DNA of 64,000 nt from contig JAMZAV010001459.1 in assembly GCA_024449915.1 (NCBI GenBank), positions 86,444-150,443 on the forward strand. Direction: 5' to 3'. Numbering within the stretch: position 1 is the stretch's first letter; every line of letters begins with the position of its first letter. The stretch comes from Sweltsa coloradensis (lineage: Eukaryota > Arthropoda > Insecta > Plecoptera > Chloroperlidae). Below the pieces are notes generated by a model. That model saw nothing but the letters and a program-made list of their open reading frames with translations, did not search any database and was not told the origin of the DNA. Below are positions 11,147-21,592 of this stretch, piece after piece. Position numbers and translations under genes: made by a program.

Positions 11147-11519
11147 ACCCCCGTCTGGACCCGGGGTAGAATTGGCCCAGAGCATGGTTCTGCTAATAGT
11201 AAAAGGCGATTCAAGAGAAAAAATCCACCTCGCAAACATCAGCTAGTATAAAGGGTAGTATTTTACTCTCTGAAAATAGAGGCGAGCTCTGGCAATTGTC
11301 GTCGGGGACCTTGCCCCCTTCCCTTGACGACCCCTCGGCGACGATGACAACGACACAACGAACGATGACAAAGACGATGACGACCGCGATGACCCCTTCC
11401 TCCCAATACCCGTGGCTTGTTCTGACCAGCATGGACCCCTCCTCCCCCCTCCCCCCTTAGGCTAGAGTGGTGCATTATGACCTAACGGTTGACGCGCCCT
11501 TAATCCAAATAAACCAAAC
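11147..11519 (+). mobile_element. Family A retroposon with 7-8 bp TSD
   Basis: A near-complete copy in which the body lacks the usual GACGTGAGAA block. CAGAAGT(A) flanks it on both sides (11140-11146 and 11520-11526). Confidence 0.8.
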
Positions 11520-11604
11520 CAGAAGTAAATCAACGTACATAGAAAAACGTAAACTAAACATTTGTGTCGCAAGGGACCACGTCCTCCCGCCAGCTGTGTT
11601 TGTA

Positions 11605-12142
11605 GTTGGGGTAACCGCCCATAAGAGCGCCGCAATAAGGTCGAAACCAAGAAGAGCGCGGTAATAAGAGCGACGCCCATAAGAGCGAAAGGGACATAAG
11701 AGCGACAGACCAATAAGAGCGAAAGGCCAATAAGAGCGACACCAAAAAGAGCGAATGACCAATAAGAGCGACAGGCCAATAAGAGCGAATGACCAATAAG
11801 AGCGACTCAAAAAGAGCGAATGGTCAATAAGAGCGACAGGTCAATAAGAGCGAACGGCTAATAAGAGCAACAGACCAAAAAAGAGCGACATGCCGCGACA
11901 TGCAGACAGACATACAGAATTAATCACGACCAAGGCCCGATCGAGTAGCGTTATAGACTTCGTTTCGCTGCGCTCATTCGTCATTCGTCATTCGTCTAAT
12001 TAACTGTCTTATTATTCCATATGTCGCTCATAGTGACCTGTCGCTCTTATTGGCATGTCGACCTTATTGACCTGTCGCTCTTATGGGCGGCGCCCTTATT
12101 GTCGTGCTATTGGGCGGCGCGCTTGTTTCCGAGCTCTTTTGA
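11605..12142. mobile_element. Foldback-type element with subrepeated inverted arms
   Basis: The left arm (about 11615-11892) is built of about 15 units related to AATAAGAGCGACAGGCC. The right arm (about 12021-12142) carries the inverse (TGTCGCTCTTATTGG, GACCTGTCGCTCTTATGGG). The outermost CGCCCATAAGAGCG of the left arm matches the inverse of CTTATGGGCGGCGCC on the right. The central part (11893-12020) is non-repetitive. No transposase was seen. Confidence 0.65.
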
Positions 12143-12363
12143 CCGTGAGTCGTAGTAGGCCTACGCCAGGTTCGTCAGCCAAACATCAAGTGTGCAACCT
12201 AGTTGGCAGCTGAATCTGATTACTGTGTAAATATAATATTATATCATTGACTGGGAATATATACTGCGCATGACGTTCATTGATAAACACACCCAAACAT
12301 TGGCTGTGATGTTGCTCAGATGTTCTATTTCAAATAATATGGAACACGAAAGATGACAGTACA

Positions 12364-12508
12364 TGACGTGAGAAACCCCCTTCCTCCCCTTACCCGTGGC
12401 TGGTTCTGACCAGCATTGGCCCCTCCTTCCCCCCCCCCCCCCCTTAGGCTAGAGTGGTGCATTATGACCTAACGGTTGACGCGTCCTTAATCCAAATAAA
12501 CCAAAACT
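12364..12508 (+). repeat. Family A, 5'-truncated copy
   Basis: It starts at GACGTGAGAAACC and contains GTGGCTGGTTCTGACCAGCA, the C-run and an intact tail to AATAAACCAAAAC. Confidence 0.8.
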
Positions 12509-12510
12509 AT

Positions 12511-12896
12511 ACCCCCCCCCCCGTCTAGGCCCGGGGTAGAATTGGCCCAGAGCATGGCTCTGCTAATCGTAAAAGGCGATTCTAGAGAAAAAGTCCACCT
12601 CGCAAACATCAGCTAGAAAGAGCGGAATATCTTACTCCCCGAAACTAGAGGCGAACTCTGTCAATCGTCGTCGGGGACTTTGCCCCCTTCCCTTGACAAC
12701 CCCCCGGCGACGATGACAATGACACAACGAACGATGACAAAGACGATGACGACCGCGACGTGAGAAACCCCCCTCCGCCCCCTACCCGTGGGTGGTTCTG
12801 AACAGCATGGGCCCCTCCTTCCCCCCTCCCCCTTAGGCTTTAGTGGTGCATTATGACCTAACGGTTGACGCGTCCTTAATCCAAATAAACCAAAAA
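12511..12896 (+). mobile_element. Family A retroposon, full length
   Basis: All A modules are present. It starts after a C11 run and ends in AATAAACCAAAAAA. Confidence 0.8.
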
Positions 12897-13206
12897 ACTT
12901 CCCCGAAGACGATGACAATGACACAACGAACGATGACAAAGACGATGACGACCGCGACGTGAGATAAACCCCTTCTTCCCCTTACCCGTGGCTGGTTCTG
13001 ACCAGCATGGGCCCCTCCTCCCCATATCCCTTAGGCTAGAGTGGTGCATTATGACCTAACGGTTGACGCGCCCTTAATTTGAATAAAAAATCATCCCATA
13101 CCGTGGCTGGTTCTGACCAGCATGGACCCCTCCTCCTCATATCCCCTAGGCTAGAGTAGTGCATTATGACCTAAAGGTTGACGCACCCTAAACCCAAATA
13201 AACAGT
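12897..13206 (+). repeat. Two 5'-truncated family A copies in tandem
   Basis: The first (12897-13090) starts in the (GAC/GAT) body. The second (13094-13206) starts at CCGTGGCTGGTTCTGACC. Both end with their own A tail. Truncation at different 5' points is typical of reverse-transcribed copies. Confidence 0.75.
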
Positions 13207-13694
13207 AAAAATATTAACAGTCACAATTTGTAAGTTAGAGAGGCGCTAGTTTTCGTGTATCGTAAACCCAGACGTGGTGGCCAAGTCTGTCAAACTTTAG
13301 ACCGAAGCTGGGAATGAGGAAGGTTCTGTGTCCCCCGAAGATATTTACTCAGAGCTCTCAATACTTCAATCCCCCTGACTGACGAGGCTGTGTAAATAAC
13401 CTCAGTATACACAGCCTGCAGCGTATACACGTGTACACTGCTCTTGCTTACTCTTCGTTTCACGTTTTACGCACAACCTCGTTTATTACTATAGACTATA
13501 GCTCAGAAAACACATGAAGAGTTAGCTTGGTAGCTATATAAGTAAACATTTGAAATTGAAATTGAAATTTAATATCTATTTAGCAATCAGAAAATTCGAT
13601 GGACACTGATAACTTTACTGTTTTGTGCCCTAAAACCCCAATAACTAACTATAACTAGCTAGGTAGCTGTTGCTATACGTGATACTGCATTTAT
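13207..13694. other. Single-copy-looking stretch, no gene seen
   Basis: Mixed-complexity DNA without family A or B sequence and without a convincing open frame or splice-site pair. Confidence 0.4.
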
Positions 13695-13926
13695 CATTGA
13701 ATGTAATTTATTTAATAACATTTAATTCACATAAACACATTTAATATTTTTTTTCAAAATTTTTATTTTTATTTTGCCATTATTATCACCTCTATCATTT
13801 TATTTTATTTTAAAAATGTAGAAGAAAATAAAATCATCAAACACACCATAAACTCATTTTATTATTTACAATATCACAGGTGGCGCAACAAACCGGTTGA
13901 AGCGCCCTAGTTTCTAACGTCGTCGT
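13695..13926 (+). mobile_element. LINE-B 3' tail with deletion in the hairpin
   Basis: The T-rich 3' UTR and ATCACAGGTGGCGCAAC are followed directly by AACCGGTTGAAGCGCCC. The ATGACCT part of the loop is deleted. Confidence 0.75.
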
Positions 13927-13949
13927 TTGGAATTCCTCAATATTTCCTC

Positions 13950-14240
13950 AAGTTAGTAAGAGGGGAATATATAACTCCCCGAAACTGGAGGCCAGCTCTG
14001 GCAATCGTCGTCGGGGACCTTGCCCCCTTCCCTTGAGGACCCCCCGGCGACGATGACAATGACACAACAAACGATGACAAAGACGATGACGACCGCGACG
14101 TGAGAAACCCCCCCTTCCTCCCCTTACCCGTGGCTGGTTCTGACCAGCATGGACTCCTCCTCACGGGGGGGCTTAGAGGCTAGAGTGGCGCATAGTGACC
14201 TATAACGGTTGACGCGTCCTTAATCCAATTAATCCAAGCC
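13950..14240 (+). repeat. Family A, 5'-truncated copy
   Basis: It starts at GTTAGTAAGAGG, just after the head module, and runs through the body to a tail with GGCGCATAGTGACC and CGCGTCCTTAATCC. Confidence 0.75.
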
Positions 14241-14794
14241 AAATTAAGCGATCTGCCCATGCAGTCCTGAGATATAGCCTCCAACCAGGGTCAACAAAGT
14301 CCGAGAGATTCTTGAGCCTGTCATATTGGGTCACCACTATGACGTCAATGTGACGCAGACGTGTCCACAATGTGTTTAGTCAGCGCATTTTTTGCTACTG
14401 GAGGTGGCGTTGAGATGGGCTTGCAAAACATAAGCAGGCCAGTTGCAATAATAGGGAAATTCTATAATCTTTGCTAGACTTAGCCACGTTGAAATGCGTC
14501 CCGGAAACTAAAATTGGCCCGGATTTTCTGGAAATCGCGGGAACTGACCCAAAAGAACGCGGGGCGTGGGGTTGTGTTCTTATTATACAAAGAGCTTATT
14601 GACCCGAAACAATATAATATAATGAGTGTTCTATTTATATTCTTGTACTTTTTTCTTGTTTCTTTCGTAATCGAATACATTGTCGTATAAAAAGTGAGTG
14701 ATAGTCCGAGTTTAAGTTAATTGTTATGTTTTCCACCAAGTAGGCCTACACTCCATTTTATCATTTTCTTTTCTTATATACACTTAGAACTTCA
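14241..14794. other. Non-repetitive stretch, no gene seen
   Basis: It contains no A or B sequence. The only open frame of note (minus strand, 14480-14680) has no recognisable domain. A TGACGTCA-like word at about 14340 is noted without further support. Confidence 0.35.
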
Positions 14795-15082
14795 TTCATT
14801 AATTCAACGAAATTTATGTAACAACATTTATTTCACATCATACACTTTCTTTAATTTCTTTATTTTCATTTAAAAAAATTACAATTGTTTTGCTATACTA
14901 TCATCAGAATCATTTTATTTCCTTTTTATACACTTGGAAAATAAACTATCTCATCTCATCAACAATAATCAATATAATCATCAAACACACCATTAACTCA
15001 TCTCGTCAATTTTCATTGCCACAGGCGGCGCATTATGACCTAACGGTTGACGCGCCCATAATCTAAATAAACAAAAAAAATA
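14795..15082 (+). mobile_element. Chimeric tail: LINE-B 3' UTR joined to family A end
   Basis: The left part is a normal LINE-B 3' UTR up to CACAGGCGGCGC. From ATTATGACCTAACGGTTGAC onward it is the family A tail (CGCGCCC, AATAAACAAAAAAAA). The switch lies inside the hairpin shared by both families. Confidence 0.7.
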
Positions 15083-15084
15083 TA

Positions 15085-15198
15085 TAGAAAACAATATTTT
15101 TAATAATCTTACCACATTCAATTTATTTATTTATACAATAAGCAAGGCGACGCTTTTTAACCTCCTCGGCTGACGCTCCCTAGTTTCTCACGTCGCAT
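15085..15198 (+). mobile_element. Diverged LINE-B tail
   Basis: AAGGCGACGC, then CCTCCTCGGCTGACGCTCCC and TAGTTTCTCACGTCG. The outer hairpin stem is partly degraded. Confidence 0.55.
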
Positions 15199-15290
15199 AG
15201 GTAGCGTATACATGGTGGTAACACTCACTTATAGAAATTGTTTTATCTTGGAGGCGGGAATAATCTTAGCTGTTAAAGCGCCCTAAAACT

Positions 15291-15323
15291 ACTAATACTA
15301 ATACTAATACTAATACTAATACT
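15291..15323 (+). repeat. (AATACT)n microsatellite
   Basis: About five perfect hexamers of ACTAAT. Confidence 0.9.
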
Positions 15324-15404
15324 CCAATGTTTGATGTGAAGTATTTCACACTACGGACAGGAAAATCATGATATATTCAATCTGTTCTTTTAACCCCCCG
15401 TCTG

Positions 15405-15760
15405 ACCCCCGTCTGGGCCCAGGGTAGAATTGGCCCAGAGCATGGCTCTGCTAATCGTACAAGGCGATTCAAGAGAACAAGTCCACCTCGCAAACATCAG
15501 ATAAATACTCCCCGAAAATAGAGGCGAGCTCTGGTAATCGTCGTCGGGGACCTTGCCCCCTTCCCTTGACGACCTCCTCCTAGACGACGATGACAATGAC
15601 ACAACACAACGAACGATGGCAAATACAATGACGACCGCGACGTGAGAAACCCCTCTTTCCTCCCCCTACCCGTGGCTGGTTCTGACCAGCATGGACCTCT
15701 CCACCCCATATCAACTAGGCTAGAGTAGCGCATTATGACCTAACAGTTGACGCGCCCTTT
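15405..15760 (+). repeat. Family A copy in duplication unit 1
   Basis: The head is preceded by a 12-base partial repeat of itself (ACCCCCCGTCTG). The body has the variants CTCCTCCTAGACGACG and ACACAACACAACG, which are shared only with the copy at 17480. Confidence 0.8.
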
Positions 15761-16424
15761 CACCTACTAATCTCAAAACCCAATCATATATTATATCTTA
15801 TATATCGATCAACTAAAATACCAATGTTCCCGGGTAGGCTTTTTCGACACATGACTCGCTCACTCGTCTACCAACGACTTTGGCGTTTTCCTAAGTTGGC
15901 TAAGACACCTTTATACCGGAAATGCGCAAGGCCTGGGTTCTATCCTCTGGCCGGGAAAGATTTTGTAATTTCTGGATTGACTTTACAAAATATTATAGGA
16001 CATGTTTTGAAATGCATATAAACATTACTATGGAAAATATAGCTATTACGAAATACGTGTAAAAATGGCAAGGTTTACTCAATCTCCCAGCGGATTTTTG
16101 TGGAACCTTGGAACGTGTAAGATTCGATACACGTTGGTCAATGCATGCATGCACCGCCTATAACAAACATGATTCGATAAGAATTATTTCTTCAAGAATA
16201 TACTATTGGCGTTAAATTGAATACTTCACATTTTCAGCCTATTTTTTAAATTATTATTTCTTGTTTGTTAAAATCGCAACGGATTCTGTTCAAAGTTTCA
16301 GCTCAATAGGTTCAGCGATTCGACTGATTTTCGGCGTGTACACAGAATCACGGAGGAGGCTCCGATTGACTTGAACTGCAAGACTCAGTCGCTGCGCTAA
16401 CTAGACTAATCATCTCGATTATTT
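15761..16424 (+). repeat. Repeat C, copy 1
   Basis: It is almost identical to 17951-18600 and partly matches the reverse complement of 55885-56630. Shared words are the GACTTTGGCGTTTTCC/GGAAACGCCAAAGTCG block and CTGATTTTCGGCGT/ACGTCGAAAATCAG. No protein is recognised. Confidence 0.65.
15893..15958 (+). other. tRNA-like (Pol III box A/box B) segment in repeat C
   Basis: TGGCTAAGACA resembles box A, and GGGTTCTATCC 38 bases later resembles box B. The segment is conserved in the second copy (18082-18131), where box B reads GGTTCTAACCC. No convincing cloverleaf forms, so this may be a SINE head rather than a tRNA gene. Confidence 0.3.
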
Positions 16425-16545
16425 TATTTTATTTTTTAAACATAAAACAATATCATCATCAGACACACTTTAAACTCATTTCATTAACTTACAATATCAC
16501 AGGCGGTGCAATATGACATAACCGGTTGAAGCGCCCTTGTTTCTC
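16425..16545 (+). mobile_element. LINE-B 3' tail
   Basis: AAACAATATCATCATCAGAC, ATCACAGGCGGTGCAATATG, CCGGTTGAAGCGCCC and TTTCTCAC. Confidence 0.8.
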
Positions 16546-17110
16546 ACTGTGTTTGTGATACTTAGTTACTTCTTTCGTGTACCAATGCGTACATCGATAT
16601 AACAAATTACAGGCTTTGTCTAAAAATTCTAAATTATCACTATTAGAAGGGATGTTTTTTACTAAATTTTTTTTTTCTTAAGTTTTGTCCAAATAATGAA
16701 CAGAATAACAGTTAGAGCGTGATAAGTGTTGCGCCGTTCAGCAGGCGACAACTTGGCCAACTCATTCCGCCATGTTGCCTCGTGACGTCAGGAGGCGGGT
16801 TAACTTCTAGTCGTAAACTAGTATTTTTTCTTGTGAAACTTTGTCCATAAGATTACTTCTAGAATGTGTGTCCTCAACATTCCACAGTAACGTCGCACTT
16901 AAATAGCCAGGCACGCGCCAGCTTATTATGTCATCGCCTGAGAGTAGAATAGACCGTGGACAGGTTTAGTTGCAACTGCATCGACCAAGTCTATTCCCGA
17001 AACTACTCAAACTGTCAGAAGTTAATCTGCCCCTGTTGAATCATTGTATTGTCGTCTGCAAACTTTCTACGTCTCTCATTCGAAGTCATTTGTTAAACCG
17101 AATTTAATTA
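16546..17110. other. Non-repetitive part of the duplicated unit
   Basis: It occurs once per unit (again at about 18723-19290). No open frame is conserved between the copies and no RNA gene is recognised. Confidence 0.5.
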
Positions 17111-17233
17111 ACCCCCTTCCTCCCCTTTTCCGCGGCTGGTTCTAACCAGCATGAGCCCCTCCTCCCCCCCCTAGATTAGAGTGGTGCATTATGACCTAAC
17201 GGTTGACGCGTCCTTAATCCAAATAAACCAAAA
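17111..17233 (+). repeat. Family A, 5'-truncated copy
   Basis: It starts at CCCCCTTCCTCCCC and carries a complete tail to AATAAACCAAAA. Confidence 0.75.
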
Positions 17234-17234
17234 T

Positions 17235-17446
17235 CCTTATTCACATCAATAGCCTAAGGTAATTTTTTTTAGTTAAAAAAAATTACTTTCGTATAATTTT
17301 CTTTTCTTTTCTTTTCTTTTATCAACTAAGAAAACGATATAGTCATCAAACACACAATAACCTCTATCATTAACTAACAATATCACAGGTAGCACAATAT
17401 CAACCTAACTTGTTGAAGCGACCTAGTTTCTCACGCGTCGTCATCA
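17235..17446 (+). mobile_element. LINE-B 3' tail
   Basis: T-rich 3' UTR, ATCACAGGTAGCACAATATC, TTGTTGAAGCGACC and TTTCTCACGCGTCGTCATC. The outer stem is mutated. Confidence 0.7.
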
Positions 17447-17479
17447 GATCATCTTCTGTCTTAACTGTCTTCCACATCT

Positions 17480-17852
17480 ACCCCCGTCTGGGCCCGGGGT
17501 AGAATTGGCCCAGAGCATGGCTCTGCTAATCGTACAAGGCGATTCACCTCGCAAACATCAGATAAATACTCCCCGAAAATAGAGGCGAGCTCTGGTAATC
17601 GTCGTCGGGGACCTTGCCCCCTTCCCTTGACGACCTCCTAGACGACGATGAGAATGACACAACACAACGAACGATGGCAAAAACAATGACGACCGCGACG
17701 TGAGAAACCCCTCTTTCCTCCCCCTACCAGTGGCTGGTTCTGACCAGCATAATGCTAGCATGGACCTCTCCACCCCATATCCACTAGGCTAGAGTGGGGC
17801 ATTATGACCAAACGGTTGACGCGCCCTTTATCCAAAGAAACCAAAAATAACT
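17480..17852 (+). repeat. Family A copy in duplication unit 2
   Basis: It shares the private body variants of the copy at 15405. It has a short deletion after GGCGATTC and an insertion of AATGCTAGCAT after GACCAGCAT. Confidence 0.8.
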
Positions 17853-17892
17853 ATGTATAAGGCTGATCTAAGCATGGCATCTTTCCTCCGTA

Positions 17893-17950
17893 GCCTATCA
17901 TAGGCTAGATTAGCGCATTTTGGCCTTACAGTTGACGCGCCCTTTCACCT
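17893..17950 (+). repeat. Family A tail fragment
   Basis: ATAGGCTAGATTAGCGCATT, then CAGTTGACGCGCCC. It leads directly into repeat C, as the A copy does in unit 1. Confidence 0.6.
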
Positions 17951-18600
17951 ACTAATCTCAAAACCCAATCATATATTATATCTTATATATCGATCAACTA
18001 AAATACCAATGTTCCCGGGTAGGCTTTTTCGACACATGACTCGCTCACTCGTCTACCAACGACTTTGGCGTTTTCCTAAGTTGGCTAAGGCACCTTTATA
18101 CCGGAAATGTGCAAGGCCTGGGTTCTAACCCCTGGCTGGGAAAGATTTTGTAATTTCTGGATTGACTTTACAAAAAATTATAGGACATGTTTTGAAATGC
18201 ATAATAAACATTACTATGGAAAATATAGCTATTACGAAATACGTGTAAAAATGGCAAGGTTTACTCAATCTCCCAGCGGATTTTTGTGGAACCTTGGAAC
18301 TTGTAAGATTCGATACACGTTGGTCAATGCATGCATGCACCGCCTATAACAAACATGATTCGATAAGAATTATTTCTTCAAGAATATACTATTGGCGTTA
18401 AATTGAATACTTCACATTTTCAGCCTATTTTTTAAATTATTATTTCTTGTTTGTTAAAATCGCAACGGATTCTGTTCAAAGTTTCAGCTCAATAGGTTCA
18501 GCGATTCGACTGATTTTCGGCGTACACATAGAATCTCAGAGGAGGCGCCGGAATTGTAAGACTCATTCGCAATGCTATACCTAGACTAATCATCTCGATT
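17951..18600 (+). repeat. Repeat C, copy 2
   Basis: Near-identical to 15761-16424, with a few substitutions and small indels. Confidence 0.75.
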
Positions 18601-18722
18601 ATTTTATTTTTTAAACATAAAACAATATTATCATTAAAGACACTTTTAACTCATTTCATTTACTTACAATATCACAGGCGCGCAATATGACATAACCGGT
18701 TGAAGCGCCCTAGCTTCTCATT
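18601..18722 (+). mobile_element. LINE-B 3' tail (duplicated copy)
   Basis: It corresponds to 16425-16545. ATCACAGGCGCGCAATATG lacks one GC dinucleotide of the stem. Confidence 0.8.
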
Positions 18723-19290
18723 TGTGTTGTTATACTGAGATACTTCTTTCGTGTATAATGCGTACATCGATATAACAAAATTACGGGCTGTGTCTAAAAA
18801 TTCGAAATTATCACTATTAGAAGGGATGTTTTTTACTTATTTTTTTTTTCTTAAGTTTTGACCAAATAATGAACAGAATAACAGTTAGAGCGTGATAAGT
18901 GTTGCGCCGTTCAGCAGGCGACAACTTGCCCAACTCGTTCCGCCATGTTGCCTCGTGACGTTAGGAGGCGGGTAAACTTCTAGTCGTCAACTAGTATTTT
19001 ATTCTTGTGAAACTTTGTCCATAAGATTCCTTCTAGTATGTGTATCCTCAACATTCCACAGTAACGTCGCACTTAAATAGCCAGGCACGCGCCAGCTTAT
19101 TATGTCATCGTCTGAGAGTAGAATAGACCGTGGACAAATTTAGTTGCAACTGCATCGACCAAGTCTATTCCCGAAACTACTCAAACTGTCAGAAGTTAAT
19201 CTGCCTCTGTTGAATCAAAGATTGTATTGTTGTCTGCAAACTTTCTACATTCCTTCATTCGAAGTCATTTATTAAACCAAATTTAATTAA

Positions 19291-19411
19291 CCCCCCTTCC
19301 TCCCCTTTTCCGTGGCTGGTTCTGACCAGCATGGGCCCCTCCTCCCCCCCTAGGTTAGAGTGGTGCATTATGACCTAACGGTTGACGCGTCCTTAATCCA
19401 AATAAACCAAA
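19291..19411 (+). repeat. Family A, 5'-truncated copy (duplicated)
   Basis: It corresponds to 17111-17233, with the same truncation point. Confidence 0.8.
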
Positions 19412-19412
19412 A

Positions 19413-19608
19413 CCTAATTCACATCAATAGCCTAAGGTTAATCTTTTTTAGTTTAAAAGAAATTACTTGCATATATTTTCTTTTCTTTCTTTATAAACTT
19501 CGTCATCAAACACACACTAAACTCTATCATTTATTTACTAACAATATCACAGGCGGCACAATACCAACCTAATCGGTTGAAGCGACCTAGTTCTCACGCG
19601 TCGTCATC
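19413..19608 (+). mobile_element. LINE-B 3' tail (duplicated copy)
   Basis: It corresponds to 17235-17446 and is interrupted at its end by the 5S-derived SINE. Confidence 0.75.
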
Positions 19609-19616
19609 AATTTCTT

Positions 19617-20033
19617 TTACAGCGGTTTAGCCGAGCTCGTTTAACCGGTTCCCACTCGAACACCGAAGTTAAGCAGAATCGGGCGTGGTGATGGGCAGAG
19701 TGGGTGACCGCTAAGCCCTGAAATTCACATATACCGCTTTTAAAGCAGATGGAGGGTTCGAAAGCTAGTGTAACGGCTTCGTTCTCCTCGACGTCTGCTC
19801 GGCAGTCCGGGTTAGTGGAGGAACCTATATGACTGTCAAAGTTACACCGTTCTTTCGGATGGGACGTTAAGCCGTTGGTCCCCTTGGTACTTTTCGAAAG
19901 GAGTAGGCTACGTGCCGGTGCTTGGTTTCCCCTCCTCCCTTCTGTTCATACTTCATCCTCATCTATCACCACTCATCGTCTCGATTAGCCAAAGTGCATA
20001 AATATGAGACGTAAAGCAATATCCAATCCAATT
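19617..20033 (+). mobile_element. 5S-rRNA-derived SINE with 8-bp TSD
   Basis: The first ~125 bases resemble eukaryotic 5S rRNA, including the internal promoter: CACCGAAGTTAAGCA (box A region), TCGGGCGTGGT and TGGGTGACCGC (box C region). A non-5S body follows (TTTCGGATGGGACGTTAAGC, GTTGGTCCCCTTGGTAC), then an AATCCAATCC-type end. AATTTCTT flanks it at 19609-19616 and 20034-20041. The combination matches the SINE3-like class, in which a 5S promoter drives Pol III transcription of the retroposon. The GCTCGTTT start differs from functional 5S, so a true 5S gene is unlikely. Confidence 0.8.
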
Positions 20034-20059
20034 AATTTCTTCTAGTGTCTTCCACATCT

Positions 20060-20450
20060 ACCCCCGTCTGGGCCCGGGGTAGAATTGGCCCAGAGCATGG
20101 CTCCGCTAATCGTAAAAGGCGATTCAAGAGAATAAGTCCACCGAGCAAACATCAGCTAGAATGAAGGGTAGTATTTTACTCCCCGAAAATAGAGGCGAGC
20201 TCTGGCAATCGTCGTCGGGGACCTTGCCCCCTTCCCTTGACGACCCTCCCTCCAGCGACGATGACAATGAAACAACGAACGATGACAAAGACAATGACGA
20301 CCGCGACGTGAGAAACCCCCCTTCCTCCCCTTACCCGTGGCTGGTTTGACCAGCATGGGTCCCTCCTCCCCACCCCCCTTAGGCTTGAGTGGTGCATTAT
20401 GAACTAACGGTTGAACGCGTCCTTAATCCGAATAAATCAACAACAAAAAA
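20060..20450 (+). mobile_element. Family A retroposon, full length
   Basis: All modules are present. The tail reads GGTGCATTATGAAC and ends in AATAAATCAACAACAAAAAA. Confidence 0.8.
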
Positions 20451-20629
20451 TCACTATTCGATTAAAACTGTTTCCTTCCGTAAGTGTTTTAAAATGTTTT
20501 AATAAAAGAAATCTCTAAGTGACCATTAGTTTTATGTTGAACAATATATGTTCCTGGTAATTTTATAACCTTGTATCTCCCCGCCCCGACGCCGCGGAGG
20601 CAAAACAACTTATTTCTACATTTCTCATT

Positions 20630-20848
20630 GGAAGTCATTATTTTAAACAAATTTAATACACATCAAAAAGCCTATATTATTTTTTTTATTCAAATAAATA
20701 GTTTTTCTATTTCTATTTATCATTTTATTTTATTATATAAACTGAGAAAACGATAAACACACAATTAACCCTTCATTATCTCACAATATCCCAGGCGGCA
20801 ACATGACCTAACCGGTTGAAGCGCCCTAGTTTCTCACGTCGTCGTCGT
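20630..20848 (+). mobile_element. LINE-B 3' tail
   Basis: 3' UTR with AAATTTAATACACATC, then CCCAGGCGGCAACATGACC, CCGGTTGAAGCGCCC and CACGTCGTCGTCG. Confidence 0.75.
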
Positions 20849-21490
20849 TCTGTGTTTTCGAACCTTGTTTCCGGTGATCTTCTAGAGTAGAATGTTCTTG
20901 GCAGAGTCGTTCATCTGAAACAACTCGAAGGTCGCCTCGGTTTACTGGAAGGAAACGATTCCAAAAATATATTTATTTTCGAAATTATTCATCTCGAAAG
21001 AAAATTATTATGTAATTGTGTCTTACTTTTGCTGTTGACTTTTCTGATAATTGATCGTGAGGAAGTTCAATGTTAAATATTTTCATGTTGTCAATATTTA
21101 ATATTACTGAATCTACTAGATTTTAAATCTATTTGAACGATTTCATAAGGATTTCACTGATATAGAGGAGGATTTAGGACATGCGTTTTAGTCACATCCC
21201 TCAACGCTCGGCTGACTGACACCGCTGGTGTTTTACTTCAGTGACACTTTTCTAAAATTGGTTTAAAAACAATTTTTAAAAAATATTTTTTTTTTGATTT
21301 TTGATTTTGTTAAGTAAAAAATTACTTTATTCGTGAATTTTCTGTGGCTGATTGAGAGAAAATATTGAAATTCTACGACTGTTTGCTGTATGCATGTATG
21401 CTTGATTGACAACTTTGCAAAGTTGTTTAAACTTCAGATGGTTCTTGGTCGAGCGAATAACTATTTGCCAAATTGTGTCCTATTTTCTCT
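20849..21490. other. No recognisable feature
   Basis: AT-rich DNA with no family A or B sequence, no convincing exon and no RNA gene. Confidence 0.4.
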
Positions 21491-21491
21491 T

Positions 21492-21592
21492 ACCCCCGTC
21501 TGGGCCCGGGGTAGAATTGGCCCAAGGCATGGCTCTGTTACATTCTCTGCACTCCTGAGTGCCTGATATACAAGCTGCTCAAGCTACGTAGT
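21492..21592 (+). repeat. Solitary family D unit (A head + different body)
   Basis: It has the A head through ATGGCTCTG, then TTACATTCTCTGCACTCCTG, AGTGCCTGATA, CAAGCTGCTCAAGCTACG. This is the same unit as the tandem array at 49136-49623. Confidence 0.8.

Larger units (their letters stand above)
15405..17479 (+). repeat. Tandem duplication, unit 1
   Basis: This unit contains a family A copy, repeat C, a B tail, unique DNA, a truncated A copy and another B tail. The same order recurs at 17480-20059 with high identity (offset about 2.18 kb). The duplication therefore copied already-inserted elements. Confidence 0.85.
17480..20059 (+). repeat. Tandem duplication, unit 2 (with later SINE insertion)
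   Basis: The element order matches 15405-17479. It is longer because a 417-bp 5S-derived SINE lies at 19617-20033 and an extra A tail at 17893-17950. The word GTCTTCCACATCTACCCCC begins both this unit and the A copy at 20060. Confidence 0.85.

Noticed and set aside
10944..11246. 100-codon + strand open frame
   Set aside because: It runs from plain DNA into a family A head and has no domain. The open length is fortuitous.
11462..11810. Open frames rich in RSYWSFALIGLSLL-type repeats
   Set aside because: These arise from the GAGCGA subrepeats of the foldback element, and three overlapping frames show the same periodic pattern.
14330..14350. TGACGTCA as a CRE regulatory site
   Set aside because: A single 8-base match with no gene or promoter context.
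19619..19741. Functional 5S rRNA gene
   Set aside because: The 5' third differs from the 5S consensus, there is no T-run terminator at the expected end, and the sequence continues into a retroposon body bounded by a target duplication.
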